Assembly (NCBI RefSeq): GCF_000001735.4
Contig: NC_003075.7
Location: forward strand, 16,741,001 to 16,805,000
Direction of reading: 5' to 3'
Length of the DNA stretch: 64,000 bases
Source: Arabidopsis thaliana
Taxonomy: Eukaryota; Streptophyta; Magnoliopsida; Brassicales; Brassicaceae
The translations under genes were made by a program, and so were the position numbers. Positions 26,301 through 39,980 of this stretch are shown here, in pieces. Within the stretch, counting starts at the first letter, position 1. Each line of letters opens with the position of its first letter. Under the pieces are notes generated by a model, which did not search any database, had not been told where the DNA came from, and saw only the letters and a program-made list of their open reading frames with translations.

Positions 26301-29300
26301 TCATATGGCAAAAGTTAATTAGTATTCATGCTTTACCTGAAATCCAAAATAGTTGAGATCATATATAATTGTCATGCAAAATTATTTGACAAATGTCCAA
26401 AATCTTAGTGATGTTAGGTGCAGAATATAAGAAGAGGCCTGTTGATTCAGAGGTAAGGATATTTTGAGAAAGTTATACTTTGGTCCCCTACCCAACTTCA
26501 ATAAGTCAATTGATTGTTACATTTTGGGGAAAGAGTGATGAAGTAAATACTTTATAGTATACTTGAAGTGTTTGTAATGTAGAAGTGAAATTTAAAAAGG
26601 AATATTTAACAGTACTGTGCTAAAACATTGAATTTAATGCATTGTGACGTCTTCTTCGTCTTCTTGTCCCTATCATTTTATTTTCCTCACTTTCTTTAGC
26701 TTATCAAGTTAAGCACGTTCAAGCTCAACACCATTACTTTTTCCCATTCTGGGATCTAGATAACACCGTCGTTTTTTTTTTGTCTTTCTTTGGCTTATAA
26801 TGAAGGTCCAATTATTTGATTTGCTAGTGCACTTTAATTTTTACTATACTCCACTTCGATCAGATTAATCATCATATTTTATTTAATCATTAGAATAGTA
26901 TAGTACAAAAATTATACAAAGTAACTAAAAAATTTGCAGTAAAAACTTGGGATATCACCCATTCCGGAGATTCTAAGTGTTGTGTTAAGCTGCTGATATT
27001 CATTTGGTTTCCAGTTTACATATGTACACACGAATTATGTAATGTAAGTTGTGGCCAAAATTAGTAAAACGTTGATGTATTAAACTGAGCCATAGAGAAT
27101 ACATATATAAATTTTCTAAAAAATTAACGCTGGTAAAAAGTTGAGTTCTTCTGCCAATTTAAGAGCAAAGTATCTGCATGATATATTACCTATTGTTAAG
27201 ATAACGGTTCAATTTAAGGAAGTACTTATTCAAATGTCACGATTTCATATGCAAATCAGTAGAATACAACTCCATTATAGACTGATAAGTTTTTTTTTTT
27301 TTTTTTTTTGGGCAAATACTGATAAGTTCTGATCATTTATCTATACTTAACGCAATCGTATATGCCAGTGATAGATAATGTTATGCATTATTAACGCATA
27401 CAGAAACAAATCTAAAACTAGTATAATCCATACAACTATTTTATTCCTCTGCTGTTTAGTGGTGAATTTGGAATAAAGTACTGGTGAGTAAGATATATTT
27501 ATGGTTATTAATGCGATGGTCATTAATGCAAGGGGATTGAATTTAGGGTTTATAGGAGGAATAAAGAGAACACAGAAGAAAGGGTTGAAAGAAGGAGAAA
27601 ATTCGGCACAGAATAATTGGGCGACGACAGGTGACACATTTCACTGGCGTAAAAAGGTTCACTATACACATGCTTTTTTTCACTTAGCTTCATATTTAAT
27701 TATGTGTGTATATAGTATTAATTATGTGTGTATATAGTATTAATACTTGTATTAATACTATATAGTCTTAGGGAGGGTACAGTAATTTTTTAGTCATGTT
27801 ATGCATGCAGTACATACAAGTACTTAATTAAGGAAATTTTGGGTTTTTGATACACTGTTCCTTTTTAATCGAAATAAGTTTTTTCTTCTTCTTCTGAGTT
27901 GATATATTTATTTGTCTGGTGGTTCAACCAAACCATCATGTGCTATGTATGACTTTGAGGTGTCGTGTGTTTTCGATAGAAACCTTTAATAAGGAAAAAG
28001 AGAAAATCCAAGTGTTGTGAATTATAAGGGAAATGTTTCCATTGCTGCGAATGTTTTGGGTGGCTTGTTGTGATCCGCACTGCAAGAAACTCTCCTTCTA
28101 TATATGACAGTAGTGGATGAGATATTTTGAGGTAACTTTTGATTTTTAATAACAAATTTCTTTAGGTTGATTAGACAAAAGTTCAAGCTTTAGATTTGAT
28201 AGAGAAACTACAAAGGTGTGACCACTAACCCACTTATATGTTTCTCATAAAATAAATTTGCAAATCTAGCCTCTAGGTATATCAGTATATGAATCTTTAA
28301 ACTAATTAATGCCGCTATAGATCACATGGCAAAGCCTACATTATAAAATTCCCAGTATTCTTGTGAATATTATACGACATAACTTCAAAAAATAATGGTC
28401 AAGGAAAAACAAATAAATTACTAAAATCGATACAATTAGTTAATTACAGTAAAAGAAAAATATTTAACAAAGGGTCCTAAAACCAAAGAGTATATTCTCG
28501 TGAAGCCAACGAATAGAAAAGCTTCGTTTTTTCCTGTAAAGGACAAAAAAAGAAAGAAGCAGAGATTTCAACTCGAAAGAATCGCTTTGACTTTCTTCTT
28601 GTTCCTCCTTGGAACCAGAGTTCTTCTCATAAGCTTTGCAGACTCTGCTTAATTGTTTTTTTGGAGTGAACGACTTTGCTTTTTGTGTTAAAATTATTTA
28701 AACTCTTCTATTTCTAAAACAATAAGTATCGTTTTAATACTTATTATTTGAATATAAAAAATTGGTTTCATGAATTATATAGAATTCAGTTTATAAAATC
28801 ACAATAATTATGGAAAAGGTTAAATATTTATGCGAAAGCCATGTCAAAAGGAAAAGAGAATATCCAACAGAAAGCAACTGTCCCTCCCAATATCTAAATA
28901 CCAATTAACAAGAAAGTATATATAGTAAAGAAAAATAAAGACTGGTCTGATCTGATTGTGAAGAGCATTAATTCATTGGATTTTATCTTCTTTCTCTGCC
29001 ACTAAAGTTTTGTAGTTGGATGGAGATCACTTTGGTCATCATGCCACTTATATATTTCCATGTGTCTATGTTTATTTTTTTTTATTCATTTACTCCTCTA
29101 TTATTGAGATTATTTTTCCTCCTACGATCGACTTTCAAGTTGAGAAACAAATCAAAATGATCTGAAAAGTTTTAAACAGAACAAACGTGTACCTTTGGCA
29201 ATTTGGCATTAGTGAAGTGAGATATATCAATAATGCATACCTAGTATTTTTTTTAACTCTATATGGACTTAGTTTATGTAGTCGTGGACTTTTTTTTTGG

Positions 29301-30400
29301 TATTAATTAGAAAATAATGTGTAAAAAAATGTAACTAATTTTTATTCATAAAACGGATCGATTGTCTTTGGTTAAGCATCGGGGTCGCTGTCTAGGTAGG
29401 CCAGAACAATTAGGGGAGAACACAGAATGTGAATGTGGTTTCGAGGTTTCATGTTATTTCTTCTTTCATTACTTTTAATACTAGTACTACATCAATGGAA
29501 TAAAATCAATGAAAATATAATACGAAAAGACATAGACAAGACAACCTAAATGATAATCAACGACCTAACCCTATGATTAGATTCCACATTTTTTTCTCCT
29601 CTTTATAATTCCTTTTCAGGTTTTGATTTTTTAAACATGATCGTACGTACTATCCCTATGTGTTGTTTATCTTAGTATGTGTCTACAAATTAGTTAGATC
29701 GAAATAATATTCGGGCAAAGAAAAAAAGATTTTATTTTAAGATACTGATTTAACAACTCAAACAACACCTTTTGCAAACACTTATTACTTCTGATCTTAA
29801 AAGTGAATTTGCTGGTCGAGATAAGGAGTTGGATATCCAATGGATCATTGTTTTGAGCATTGTGGATTCTTAAATGGGTAGTAATAGACTCACGACTTAC
29901 GGATTTTGGTGCAGTTGTTCGATTCTTCAAAAAGTGGTAGCAAATTTCAACCATAGATAATGAATGATCTTGTTCCACTTGTTAGGTTCTAAAGTTACAT
30001 TGAGACTAACACTTGCATTTATTTCATCTTACTATTCATTTGCCAAAAGCTTTCTCACTTTTATTCACATTAACAAGAACCAATGAATGAGAAGAAGACT
30101 TTAAGGTGAAGAAAACACTGTAACAAGAAGCTCACAGCCCTAGCCTCGAACAAAAGTCAAACAGAGATGGTTTTGTAAGGGAATCTCATTATCTTTTTTT
30201 ACCTGTTGGTTTCTCCTCAAGGTAACAAAGAATCTCTCTGGGCACCTCAAGCTACATTTACATTACAATAATTCTCTTTAATTACAAGAAGAAGCACAAT
30301 AACCATTGAAGAACAGAGCAACAACGAATCTCACAGTATGGTTGCAAATGCAGTTTATAAATAGTGTTGAATCTTATGAAGACACTACAAGGTCAGAAAC
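23325..30400. other. Gene-poor spacer of about 7 kb
   Basis: The left 0.5 kb is the leader and promoter of the DUF630/632 gene, with pyrimidine and purine runs. Beyond that I see only AT-rich sequence, poly-A and poly-T tracts (25920-25938, 27290-27310) and a small tandem duplication of ATTATGTGTGTATATAGTATTA at about 27700-27745 facing an inverted partner (AATACTATATA) at 27755-27765. No ORF with a recognisable domain, tRNA or transposon terminus was found. The right end is the 3' flank of HCF244. Confidence 0.5.
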
Positions 30401-32269
30401 TCAGAAGTAGATGTCTGATTGCTTGGATTGTGCCTTTAGATCCTTTAGTTTCTTCAATATGTTGCTGAAGTAATCCTGCAAGTACTTCTCTAGAGTCACC
30501 ATATCCTTCTGATCCACACCTAGTAGACTATTAGTCTCAGTCATCGGAGCAGAGAAGACCGTGTCACTCGAGAGAACCTAAACGTACCAGTGTCACACAT
30601 ATGTTAGAAGCATGATTTCAGCTGATCTGAAAAGCTACTATGAAACAAACTACAAAAGCATCATTGTTTGGTGATGAAGGCCAAATCTTACCTCTGAGAA
30701 GGCCAGTCTATCCGCGACATCATTTGTCCATTGAAAGAACCGAGTTAACTGACGCGTGACTCTCAATACAGAAACTGGAACGGTTGTGACATTTGCATCT
30801 TGCCCAGCAAGTCTCTCACATAGTGTTATCACCTGAATTGACAAAAGGGTAGTAAAAGGTTATGCTTTAGTAATATTTCTCTATTCCTTTCATTCAAAAG
30901 AGCGGTAACTATAGCCTTGCTTACTTCTTGTGTTGTCCATGCACGAGGGCCAGCGAAAGTCAGAAGTTTTCCATTGATCTTCTCATTACGTAAAGCTATA
31001 AGTGTCAGCCTAGCAATATCCTGTTATAGCATGAGGAACATGTTTAGATCATTTTATGTGTTTCATCCACATATTACACAGAGAAATGGAGTACATCTTC
31101 ATTTGATTACTCACCTGTGTGTCCATGTAAGCAACACGCGTTGGTGCATCTGTTCCCCAAACCGATTTCTCCTCCAGAATTGGAACTGCATATTGACCAA
31201 TAAGACCCTGCATAGCCATAGGCATAGTATACTCTGGATTAAACAACAATCAGCCATTACCACATTCAACATCATGTACTCACTTTCAGGGACAACTAGA
31301 CGCATAAGTTCAGGGGAATGAGGCTTACTTGCATGAAACCACATAACCGAATGGTGATGTGGTTTAAACCAGATTCCTGAAGAAACTTCTCAGTGCAGTA
31401 CTTAATCTCCATGAGAGGAACCTCAGGATGCTTATCGCAATTGTGGATTGAGTAAAAGACGTATTTCTGAATCCCCATTGCCTTTGCACATTGTATCAGA
31501 GCAACTTTTCCTTCCCAATCTACCTAAACCGAACACACATAACTTTCAATCACATTGGAAAACTGAATCCAACACTCAAACGTACAAGCCAAGGCATGAA
31601 ACTGAGTATTAGACACACAAGCCAATCAAACTTTAATAAGTCTCACTAGGCTAAAGATTGAGTCTTTAACAAAAAGATATAATTTAGAAGCTTACCGTCT
31701 TGATAGGTTCTTCAGGACGTCCCGTGGCACAATCAATTACAGTGTGAATCCCGACCAAAGTCGCCGGAATTGTCTCCGGTTTACTAAGATCCGCCTAAGA
31801 CCACACAAAACTCCGGTTTTAGTTCTCTTTTGGACAAATTTAAATACTTTGAGTAACTTTAAAGGAAGATGTGAATACGTACATTGACTACGGTGGCGCC
31901 CCAATCACGGAGGAAATCGGCGGGAGCTGGTCTTGGTCGGACCAAACACCTAACATCATACCCTTCATCTAAAGCTCTCCGGACGATTTGTCTTCCCAAA
32001 GTTCCAGTGGCTCCAACCACCAAGATGCTCGTGGGTCGGACTGGTGTCCCCGGAGCAAGATTAACCGCTGCAGCACTGCATGTAACCGGAACTACTATTG
32101 ATCGTTCCCGGTTAAGGGATGAGGATGAGGAAGATGGGAAGAGCGGGATTGTATTTTCCGGTGTGAGAGAACGTCGCCAAGACAGACGCCCGGAGGAGGA
32201 GGATGAAGAGTTGTGGTGGATGAGATTGCCACGTGTAACTAGTTGAGCGGGGAGCCTGAGCGAAGCCAT
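30401..32269 (-). CDS. HCF244: HCF244, atypical short-chain dehydrogenase for photosystem II assembly
   Basis: Seven exons in transcript order: 32269-31883, 31794-31696, 31523-31329, 31207-31115, 31020-30925, 30832-30692 and 30577-30401. They encode 395 residues. The Ser- and Arg-rich, acid-poor first ~65 residues form a chloroplast transit peptide. An NAD(P)-binding Rossmann fold begins at [13 protein letters not shown] (residues 81-93). The NmrA-like remainder lacks the classical Tyr-x-x-x-Lys pair in an obvious form (YSIHNCDK and EIKYCTEK are nearby), as expected for an atypical SDR. Known function: with OHP1 and OHP2 it binds chlorophyll-related machinery in thylakoids and is needed for psbA translation and D1 synthesis. 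It is At4g35250. The ATG overlaps no alternative upstream start. Confidence 0.95.
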
Positions 32270-32753
32270 CAGTGTCGAAGAGAAGAGAGAGAGACAAGTG
32301 AGGGAGAGAGAGATAGAGAGACGACAGTTGATGTGCGTTTGGCCACGTCAGCTGGTGTTTTGACATTGGATTGGCTTGCATTTGCTGCCACGGAATAAAT
32401 ATTATTAAGAAAAAGGAAACTTTATATCGGTTTCTATAATAATACTTACGGGCCGGGCTTGGGCTCAAATTTTCTAATTCTGATCGGGTATAGTTTTAGC
32501 TGGATTTTCAAAATATTTGCAATGTTTGTTGAGAAGATATATTATACTAATAAACTATTTTCAGTTATGGGCTGCAATACAAAAGTTTCAAGCCTCATCC
32601 AAAACTCTACCAAGAGGCAAGAGGTGTCAAAGTTTAAAAGTCATTTTCGAACTTGCCGGGTACCAAATGTGACATCCCAAATCCGATGAAACAATTTCAA
32701 GTGATTTTAAAATTAGTCAATGTTAATTCACAAATTAAATTAAAGACTTGGAG
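32270..32753. other. HCF244 promoter and spacer
   Basis: A GA-rich leader lies just upstream of the HCF244 ATG. GGCCACGTCAGC at about 32341-32352 carries an ACGT core of the type found in light-regulated promoters. The rest is ordinary spacer. Confidence 0.4.
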
Positions 32754-33163
32754 TAAGAGCAACCCCAATGGTTGAGCCCTTAAAAGGGTTTTTTAAAATT
32801 TTAAATTATAAAAAATTAAAGTGTTTTTGTTGGACCATTAATTTTTTTTGGTCTAATGTTTAAGTGGGTCTTTTAAAAAAATATATTATTATTAAAATAA
32901 AAATTATTTATATTTTATTTTATAAAACTTAATAAATAATACAAATATTAAAATTTTAAACAAATATGATATATATATTAAAAATCATATGGACTAAAAA
33001 AGAGAGAAAAACGCGAAAAGAAAAATAAATAAATGATGTTGTCACAATGTTCAACCACACACACAATGACACGTTAGAGTTTCTTAACTACTCAAAAACC
33101 TCTTAAAATAAAGTTTTATATTTAAAAACATCCATCAAAAATTAACCAATGTGGATGCTCTTA
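32754..33163. mobile_element. MITE-like element with terminal inverted repeats
   Basis: The left end reads TAAGAGCAACCCCAATGGTT. The right end, read in reverse complement, is TAAGAGCATCCACATTGGTT, giving a terminal inverted repeat of about 20 bp with three mismatches. The interior (about 370 bp) is very AT-rich and non-coding. The GAGCA-CC-CAATGG terminus is common in plant miniature inverted-repeat elements. I could not define a clear target-site duplication, so the superfamily is left open. Confidence 0.7.
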
Positions 33164-33493
33164 AGAAACCACCATTCGAGGTGATCAAAGATACCATCAA
33201 TTTTTCATTCATATTCTTGAAATTACGAATCCATAAAAGTTTGCATATTCCACGAACAAGTGTTTAAGAAACTTTGACATGACAAAAGGCGCCAACAAAC
33301 GTAGCAACATGAATTATTTGGAACATGTTTTTTTTTCTTATCGAAATATTCCACGGCTAAAGAATATAATAAAACTCGAGGTACAAAACCAGATAACCGT
33401 TGTGCTTGGATCATACCCCATATTTTGGCAACACAAAATCTGTATCAGGAATTTGATGATTTATGCAGAGCGGGAACACGTAATTTGTCAAAG

Positions 33494-35233
33494 TCAGTCT
33501 AGTTTTGCAATGACCGCATCAACGACCTCTTGAGTCGTGCTTGTTCCACCAAGATCTTTCGTCCGGCACTTTCCTTCAGCGATGACTTTCTTCACTGCTG
33601 TTTCGAGCCGGTCAGCAAATGAAGGAAACTGAAGGTGTCTAAGCATCATCGCTGATGAGAGAAGCAATGCCACTGGGTTTGCTTTGTTTTCCAATACTAT
33701 CTTGTCTTTCCCAACATTTCCTGCTGATGCACCTTGCTCGAATACCGCATGGTCAGCCCCAACATTTCCTGTTTTTGTATTTAATGTCGCAGATGTATAA
33801 ATTTTAGAACTATTCTTTATCCACTAATGTATAGCTCGAGAGAATATCAATACAGGATGTTTTTTTACCTCCAGGCATGACTCCTGTGCCTCCAGCAATA
33901 CCAGCAGCAGTGTTTGCAACTAAATTCCCATAGAGATTCGGCGTTACCTGCAAAACATTTCATAAATTGCTGTTATAAAAGGGGGGAAAAGCCAAAAGAC
34001 GCTACTACATACAGTAATGAAAGGTTAATACTTAGCAACAGTGAAGTTACTGCTCTAACGAACAATAGTGTATGCAAAGTAGTAAGTATACATAGACAAG
34101 GTCACAGAAGTACAATTTAAAAGATTCCCTGAAAGCATGATATGCAAATGACGAGATTAAATAGTATGCAAATGGGGCGATTAACTATAGTATATGGCAA
34201 CACAACATCAGTCTCATACCAATAAGATAATATGACTCTAAAACAGGCAATCTAGAGGGATACCAAACTAGGGAGAGATGACTGGTATCTTTTTCTCAAA
34301 GTAAAACATCGAAGACTTAAAGAACGTCATGAAAATTCATATGTATATAACTCTGAAACATACCATGACATCGAATTGCTCTGGTTTGGCTACAAGTTGC
34401 ATACAGCAGTTATCAACAATGATTTCATTGTAGGTGATGCTGGGATACTTTTTCGCAACCTCGCGACAAGATTCCAAGAACAAACCATCCGCAAGTTTCA
34501 TGATGTTAGCCTTATGCACCGCTGTAACTTTCTTCCTGTTGTTCAGGTAGGCATACTCAAAAGCATACTTTGCAATACGCTCCGAACAGAACTTCGTGAT
34601 CACCTAAGCATAGAAATAGGATCAGAACAATCACACATAACATACAAAGACCACTTGCAAACGAAGATGATTCCACAAATACAGATTGAATCCAAAACGA
34701 GGAGCAGAAATCGGAATTCTCACCTTCAGACTCTCAACGACACCAGGAACAACCTCGTGCTCAAGCCCCGCGTACTCACCTTCAGTGTTCTCTCTGATGA
34801 CAACGATGTCAACATTCTCATGGCGAGTAGGTAAACCAGGCAAATTAAAACAGTTGACCAGAGAAGCAAAGAGGTCAAGCTCTTTCCTAAGCTGGACGTT
34901 AAGAGAACTAACACCACCACCAACAGGAGTCTTAAGCCCACCTTTCAAACAAACCTTATTCTTCCTTATCGACTCCATCACTTCCGGCGGCACACGGCTC
35001 ATTTCTCCGTGAACATCGTACTTCTCGAAGAAGATCGGAGCGTGCATCGCTTCCATCACCTGTTCCACGGCGTTCGTCACCAGAGGACCGATTCCATCTC
35101 CGGGGATCAGCGTCACTGCGCGTGGTGCTCCGTCACCGGGTCTGGGCATGTAAGTCACGGATCGGGTTTGAATACCTGATCCATTCGCGTTTCTAGCTAG
35201 ATTCTTGAGGAGAGTTAGCGATCTGCGAGACAT
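33494..35233 (-). CDS. IDH1: NAD+-dependent isocitrate dehydrogenase regulatory subunit 1, mitochondrial
   Basis: Four exons in transcript order: 35233-34724, 34603-34364, 33947-33869 and 33768-33494. They encode 367 residues. The start [18 protein letters not shown] is an amphipathic, Arg-rich mitochondrial presequence. The isocitrate/isopropylmalate dehydrogenase fold starts at [11 protein letters not shown] and includes [11 protein letters not shown], the AVHKANIMK motif and [16 protein letters not shown]. In the plant octameric enzyme this subunit type is non-catalytic and regulates the IDH5-type catalytic subunit, which makes 2-oxoglutarate from isocitrate in the TCA cycle. ATG 35233 is the first ATG; the frame extends only to a non-ATG codon at 35245. 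It is At4g35260. Confidence 0.95.
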
Positions 35234-36656
35234 TTTTGTCTTCAATTTTGGGTTGAATCTGAAAAGATTTGATCGAAAGAGAAGAAGAAGATTCGCCCTT
35301 TGGCTTTTGGGAGCTGGAGGCGGACGAAAAGCGTTTATTGTTAAAATTTAGTTATTTACACAATTCGCCCCAAAATCTTCATCTCATTAAGATATTTCCA
35401 TAAAACAATAGATAATCACCGATTAGACCACTTTGTTTCAGAATCGTCAATTAAGATATTTATACAAATCCCCCCAATCATTTAACTTCATCAACATTTA
35501 CTCAGTAATTAATTTAGTTTGACATTTGCTTATTTTTCACTTCAGATATTTACAAAATTGCCGCAAAATCATTGATCATGCAGAGTACTACATTATTTGC
35601 AAAATCATAACTTGCACCCTCGAATTTCATCAAGGCTTTGGTGAAAGAAGTCTTAGAAACACGGAGATTGGCAATGTTAAGAGATTCGAAGCATAGTCAC
35701 GTGAATCAACTCCTTCGTCATCCTGATTTTTAGTACCAAATGGTACAATCAGGTACACTTGGTCTGATTCTCTTGACATAGGTTTTTTGTTTTCCATGTT
35801 GTTTTCTCCTGTCTCTGAAGTTTAGGTGGCAATGATAGGTTCAGGATCAATATCTTCCTTTGTGTCACTCACTGAATCAGAAAGAAACAAAAACAAACCA
35901 AAACGAGAACCTTTTGTCTGCAGGCTTACTTGTTTCTTTAACAAATACTGATTTGAGGATTTAACAGAGATACTCTGGTTAGGAACTTGGAAGATCACTC
36001 CACTAGGTGGTTCTCTCTCTTGAACACATATTCCTGCTTAAAAACCAAGAGAATCTCTATAAATATCATGTGTCCTCACCATCCAAGTATACACTTTCTT
36101 CTCTACTTTTTCTGCCAAAAATAGCTTCTGTGTTTATATGACTATCATTGCCTATATAAGTAAAACGTCTAGCCTTTTCTTACTTTCAAACTGGCATAAT
36201 GTTTTTTCTTGTTTCTTTCTGAATACTAACTCCTTATTGACTGTAATGTTTGTACACAGTAAGCTTTGATGCCCCAAAAAGCACCCTTAAGAATTTCATG
36301 CATAGTTAAGTAAGAAAATAAATACAAGTGACGATGTAGAAGATATATCAATTTAACATACTTGCAGAGCTTAGTAGAATCCAGAAGACAAATGATGTAC
36401 AGACAATAATAATACATACATATAAGCATGTTTCTCTGGTACGCATCGCCTTATTATACAAAAAATCTGCTAAGCCGATGCAGGAAACCAGTCCACTACT
36501 GCTGCTTGCAAAATGGGGGCACTGAAAATATGTTTACAAACGATGCCCATTGCTATAAAATGGTGAGTAATATTTTTCTAACACACTAGTAAATTAGTCG
36601 AATCTCCTGCTCTTTTCTTTTCTTTTCTTGCAGGTAACAACCTTATACCTGATAGC
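35234..36656. other. Spacer between IDH1 and NLP2
   Basis: The IDH1 leader and promoter lie at the left end and the NLP2 3' UTR and flank at the right end. Short frames in between show no supported gene. A repeated TTTTC tract lies at 36614-36629. Confidence 0.5.
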
Positions 36657-39600
36657 TTATAACGAGGGACCAAGACCGATGCTACCAAAAGAACCTCCCA
36701 GCTTGACTTGAGAAGCTTCATGAACACTTATCTTGATCGTGCGGCTCTGTGATGATCTATAAATGTCGATACATTCCTCGAGATCCGCTTCACATGTCAG
36801 AAGAACCCATTCCTTGTCATCATCCAGGTACTTAAGATCAAAGGGTGCAATATTATCTATGTTAAAACGCCTAGCAATCTCATGCTGCAACTCTCTGAAG
36901 CCCCAAGTAGGAAGCAAAGTAAACCGTACTTTGGCTTCACCAAATGTGGCTTTCACTTTTGAGGCCCCTCCAGCTTTCAACTTCCTGCTACTATTCTCCG
37001 GTAACCGAGGTGGATTTTCGAAAAGAGGATGCTCACTGAATGTTTTGTGGCTCAGGGTTCTAGAGAGGGACTTTGTTTCATCCTGATTCATGGTATGAAG
37101 TCTCACTTCGCTACGAGCTCTCTTCAAGATCGCGCTAGCATTTTCAGCCATCAGAGTGGTTACAGTATTTGAGGTAGTCCCAGTATTGGTACTTTGATTA
37201 GCTCCAGTTGAACAACAGGTGCTTGAACCAGAGCTGTGGCTACAAGAAGATGATGGTGGTGACTTTGGAGCTGCAGCAGTTCCCTGTGCTGAAACACCGT
37301 TCTCCGTTTGAGCATTTGGATTCTTGAAGGAAGTGCCAGTACCAGACATATGTGGGGAGCTTAATTCTGGGAAACTTGTATAGAATGAATCAAGTTGAAT
37401 AGAACCTTGAACACCTTGAACAGAGTCTATAACAAGTTGGAGTTTCTTTAATGAATGCCCCACTTTCTTGATCTTCCGGGAAGGCCATCGTGTTATCCCG
37501 TGTTGTCTGCATATTCTTTTCAAGGTAGTTGGACAAACTGCAACATGAAAATGAAACTGCGTGAATGAATCATCACTTTCTGAGAGATTGATAAGATAGA
37601 CATAATAACTATAAGTTTTCTTTCTTACCACCAATGCTCTTGGCTGCATCTTTGAGGCTTCCTGCAAAGTATTGTCGAAGAACTTCTAAACCAATTGTCT
37701 TTTCTGTTTTTGTTCTTCTCTTCTCACCTGGTCTTCTACTGCCTAGTAATGTCTGCCCAACACCAAAGGAAGCTGATTCAAAACTTGGATCCATGTCGAT
37801 TCTGAGTCCTGAATTTGTCACCTTTTGAAACTGCTCAGCTTCTGAAAGAAAGTTATTGTGGCCTGATCCAATCTGATTGTTATCCCATCCAGATGTAAGC
37901 ATAAACTCTTCTTTTGGCTCTTCTTTTTGGTACTCCCAAGAAAGTGACACGCCTTTACCTTTCTCATTTGCCTTTATCATGTGTGAGATCCATGAAGAAT
38001 CTTCCTGAGAAATTTCTTCCAAAGGCAATGGTTTCATATCCTCTCCGGTTCCTGCGTTGATAAGTGGGTTCTCTGCAAAAACAACTTCCTCTCTAACGGG
38101 AAATACAACTTCTAGCTCAAGCTCTTTATCAATGAAAAGATTTAAGCTCCTGAAATCCTGCTGAAGGGTCGCAGACAGAGACTTGAGCATATCTTGTTGT
38201 GCTTCGGTGTCAAGGCAAGCTTTTGGAAAGAAAAACTCCAACACAAACTCAACCGAACTATTGAATTTGTTTTTCAATGGGACTGCTAAAGCAGCATGTA
38301 GACCAGAGATCTTAGCATGGTGTGCAAGAGGGTAGTTGGTCTTGCTAAAAGTGGTTACTTCGGGCACGAAAAACAGTTTGGTTGCGTTGAATGCTTTTCC
38401 TACAATGCCTTCCCCTTGAAGCAGATGGTGTTCAGAACATGCCTCTAGAAAATGACGACTCTGATGGTCAGGGACAATGCAAGCATCATCAACAGTTGAA
38501 ACACACTCAGAGAAGTTCTCATCAGAATGGCGGGATCCAACTTTGCCTTGCCGAGCACACGGTGCCCACGTTAAAGCCAGAGGCAGGTCATATACTCTGC
38601 AGACCAATGTCAAAAACTCTGATACCTCAGGTAATGCAGCATAGTAGAATTCATTATAGACCTGCAGAAACTGAAACAAAAAGGGCATATGACATTTAGC
38701 AACCAAAATTCATTGTTTCTATGTATTGATGAAGTAAGGGTTTGATTTAGGAGACCATTTTTACACACCTCTCTGCTTGGGGGATTCAAGCTTCTTGAAC
38801 TCCTTAGATTAACAGACTACAAAAAAAAACAAGAATTTTCTTTACGCTACAATACAAACAAAACTTCCCATTGAGTTAGAGAAATCAAGGGAAGAGAAAA
38901 AACCTCGAGAGCTTTACAGATATTATCAAGCTCTGGCCTGTAATTCATCTTCTGAGTTGTTGTAACAATCTCAACAACACCCAAACAAGTTCCACTACCT
39001 CTTTCAAACACAGGAAGGGCTAATGATCCACGAACATCACATTGCTCTGCTTCTTTGATCCGCGGATACTCTTCGCTTCTAAAGAACCGCACATCAGGTG
39101 TCCACTCAGGTAGTTTCTTAAGAAAAACACGACCGGGGAGACCAACAGACTCTTTAGAATCCTCATCAGCCAGGAAATTATAAGCCACTGAAACATCTCT
39201 ATATCTTTTAAGACTCGAGTATTTCGGGTTGAAGAAGTGTGGCTGCTCCGAAGTTGTGAGAAAGTTCTTGCCTTCTTGTTGAATTGGTAGCCATATCTGT
39301 ATGAGGAAGTCTTTATCTTGCACCTCCTCGTTAAGACCCTCTATAGCTTGTACTAATCTCTCTTTCACTGATGAAGAAGGACCTTGGCTTGTTCTTGGAG
39401 CAATCCAATATCTTCTTCCTCCCTCAGATTCTTCAAGGAGAAACTTCTCTGCTTGTGCAGAACTCATAACTGCAGACTGGTCAAAAGGTACTTGATTGGA
39501 GAGATCCTCGATCTTGAGAAAGCCCGGTGGTATTGGAGGAAACTTTCTCCCTGTTTCTTCGTTGGAGATATGATCTTGTGAAAGGTTCTCAGCATATTGA

Positions 39601-39824
39601 TAACCGTAAAGGTACGAGTTGTTGTTGTTGTCATTCATGGTAGTAGAATCGGATACTTGTTGTCCCATGGTCTGCTTCAAGCTCTTACCATCAGTTGTCT
39701 CAAGCCAACATCCATCAAACAAGAGTTCATCCATGAAATCCATATCCATAGCGGAGTCAGAGAATACACCAAAGTTAGAGTTTGGTAAGAAATTGCCATC
39801 TCCACCACCACGACCACCTTCCAT
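36657..39824 (-). CDS. NLP2: NIN-like protein NLP2, RWP-RK transcription factor
   Basis: Four exons in transcript order: 39824-38904, 38816-38769, 38670-37629 and 37537-36657. They encode 963 residues. The N-terminal half is the GAF-like nitrate-responsive region (for example [15 protein letters not shown] and [12 protein letters not shown]). The RWP-RK DNA-binding domain spans about residues 635-695, with RWPSRK at 687-692, and its exon junction is at Val671. A Ser- and Thr-rich linker leads to a C-terminal PB1 domain starting at [14 protein letters not shown], which mediates NLP oligomers. NLPs bind nitrate-responsive elements and activate nitrate assimilation genes; activity is controlled through nuclear retention and Ca-dependent phosphorylation of a serine in the N-terminal region. 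ATG 39824 (MEGGRGGG) is the first ATG; the longer frame to 39881 begins with a non-ATG codon. It is At4g35270. Confidence 0.95.
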
Positions 39825-39967
39825 ATCAAAACAATCTCTTTCTCTTGTATCAACCAAAAGCCTACCAATCAAATTATTCAAAGACTTGTTCTTTGATGTT
39901 GTAGTAATTCAAGAACCAGCAAGACCAAGCGTCTTTGAGGTCCCCTTAAGGTTCCTTTCGTCGTTGT

Positions 39968-39973
39968 CTACAT
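39968..39973 (-). promoter_or_regulatory. Minimal start-stop uORF (AUG-UAG) in the NLP2 leader
   Basis: On the minus strand ATG (39973-39971) is followed immediately by TAG (39970-39968). If the leader is spliced as inferred, the AUG lies eight bases after the exon junction and about 145 bases before the NLP2 start. No other ATG is seen in the inferred leader exons. Minimal AUG-stop elements can stall ribosomes, as in the boron-responsive AUG-UAA of NIP5;1. Confidence 0.5.
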
Positions 39974-39980
39974 AACCGAT

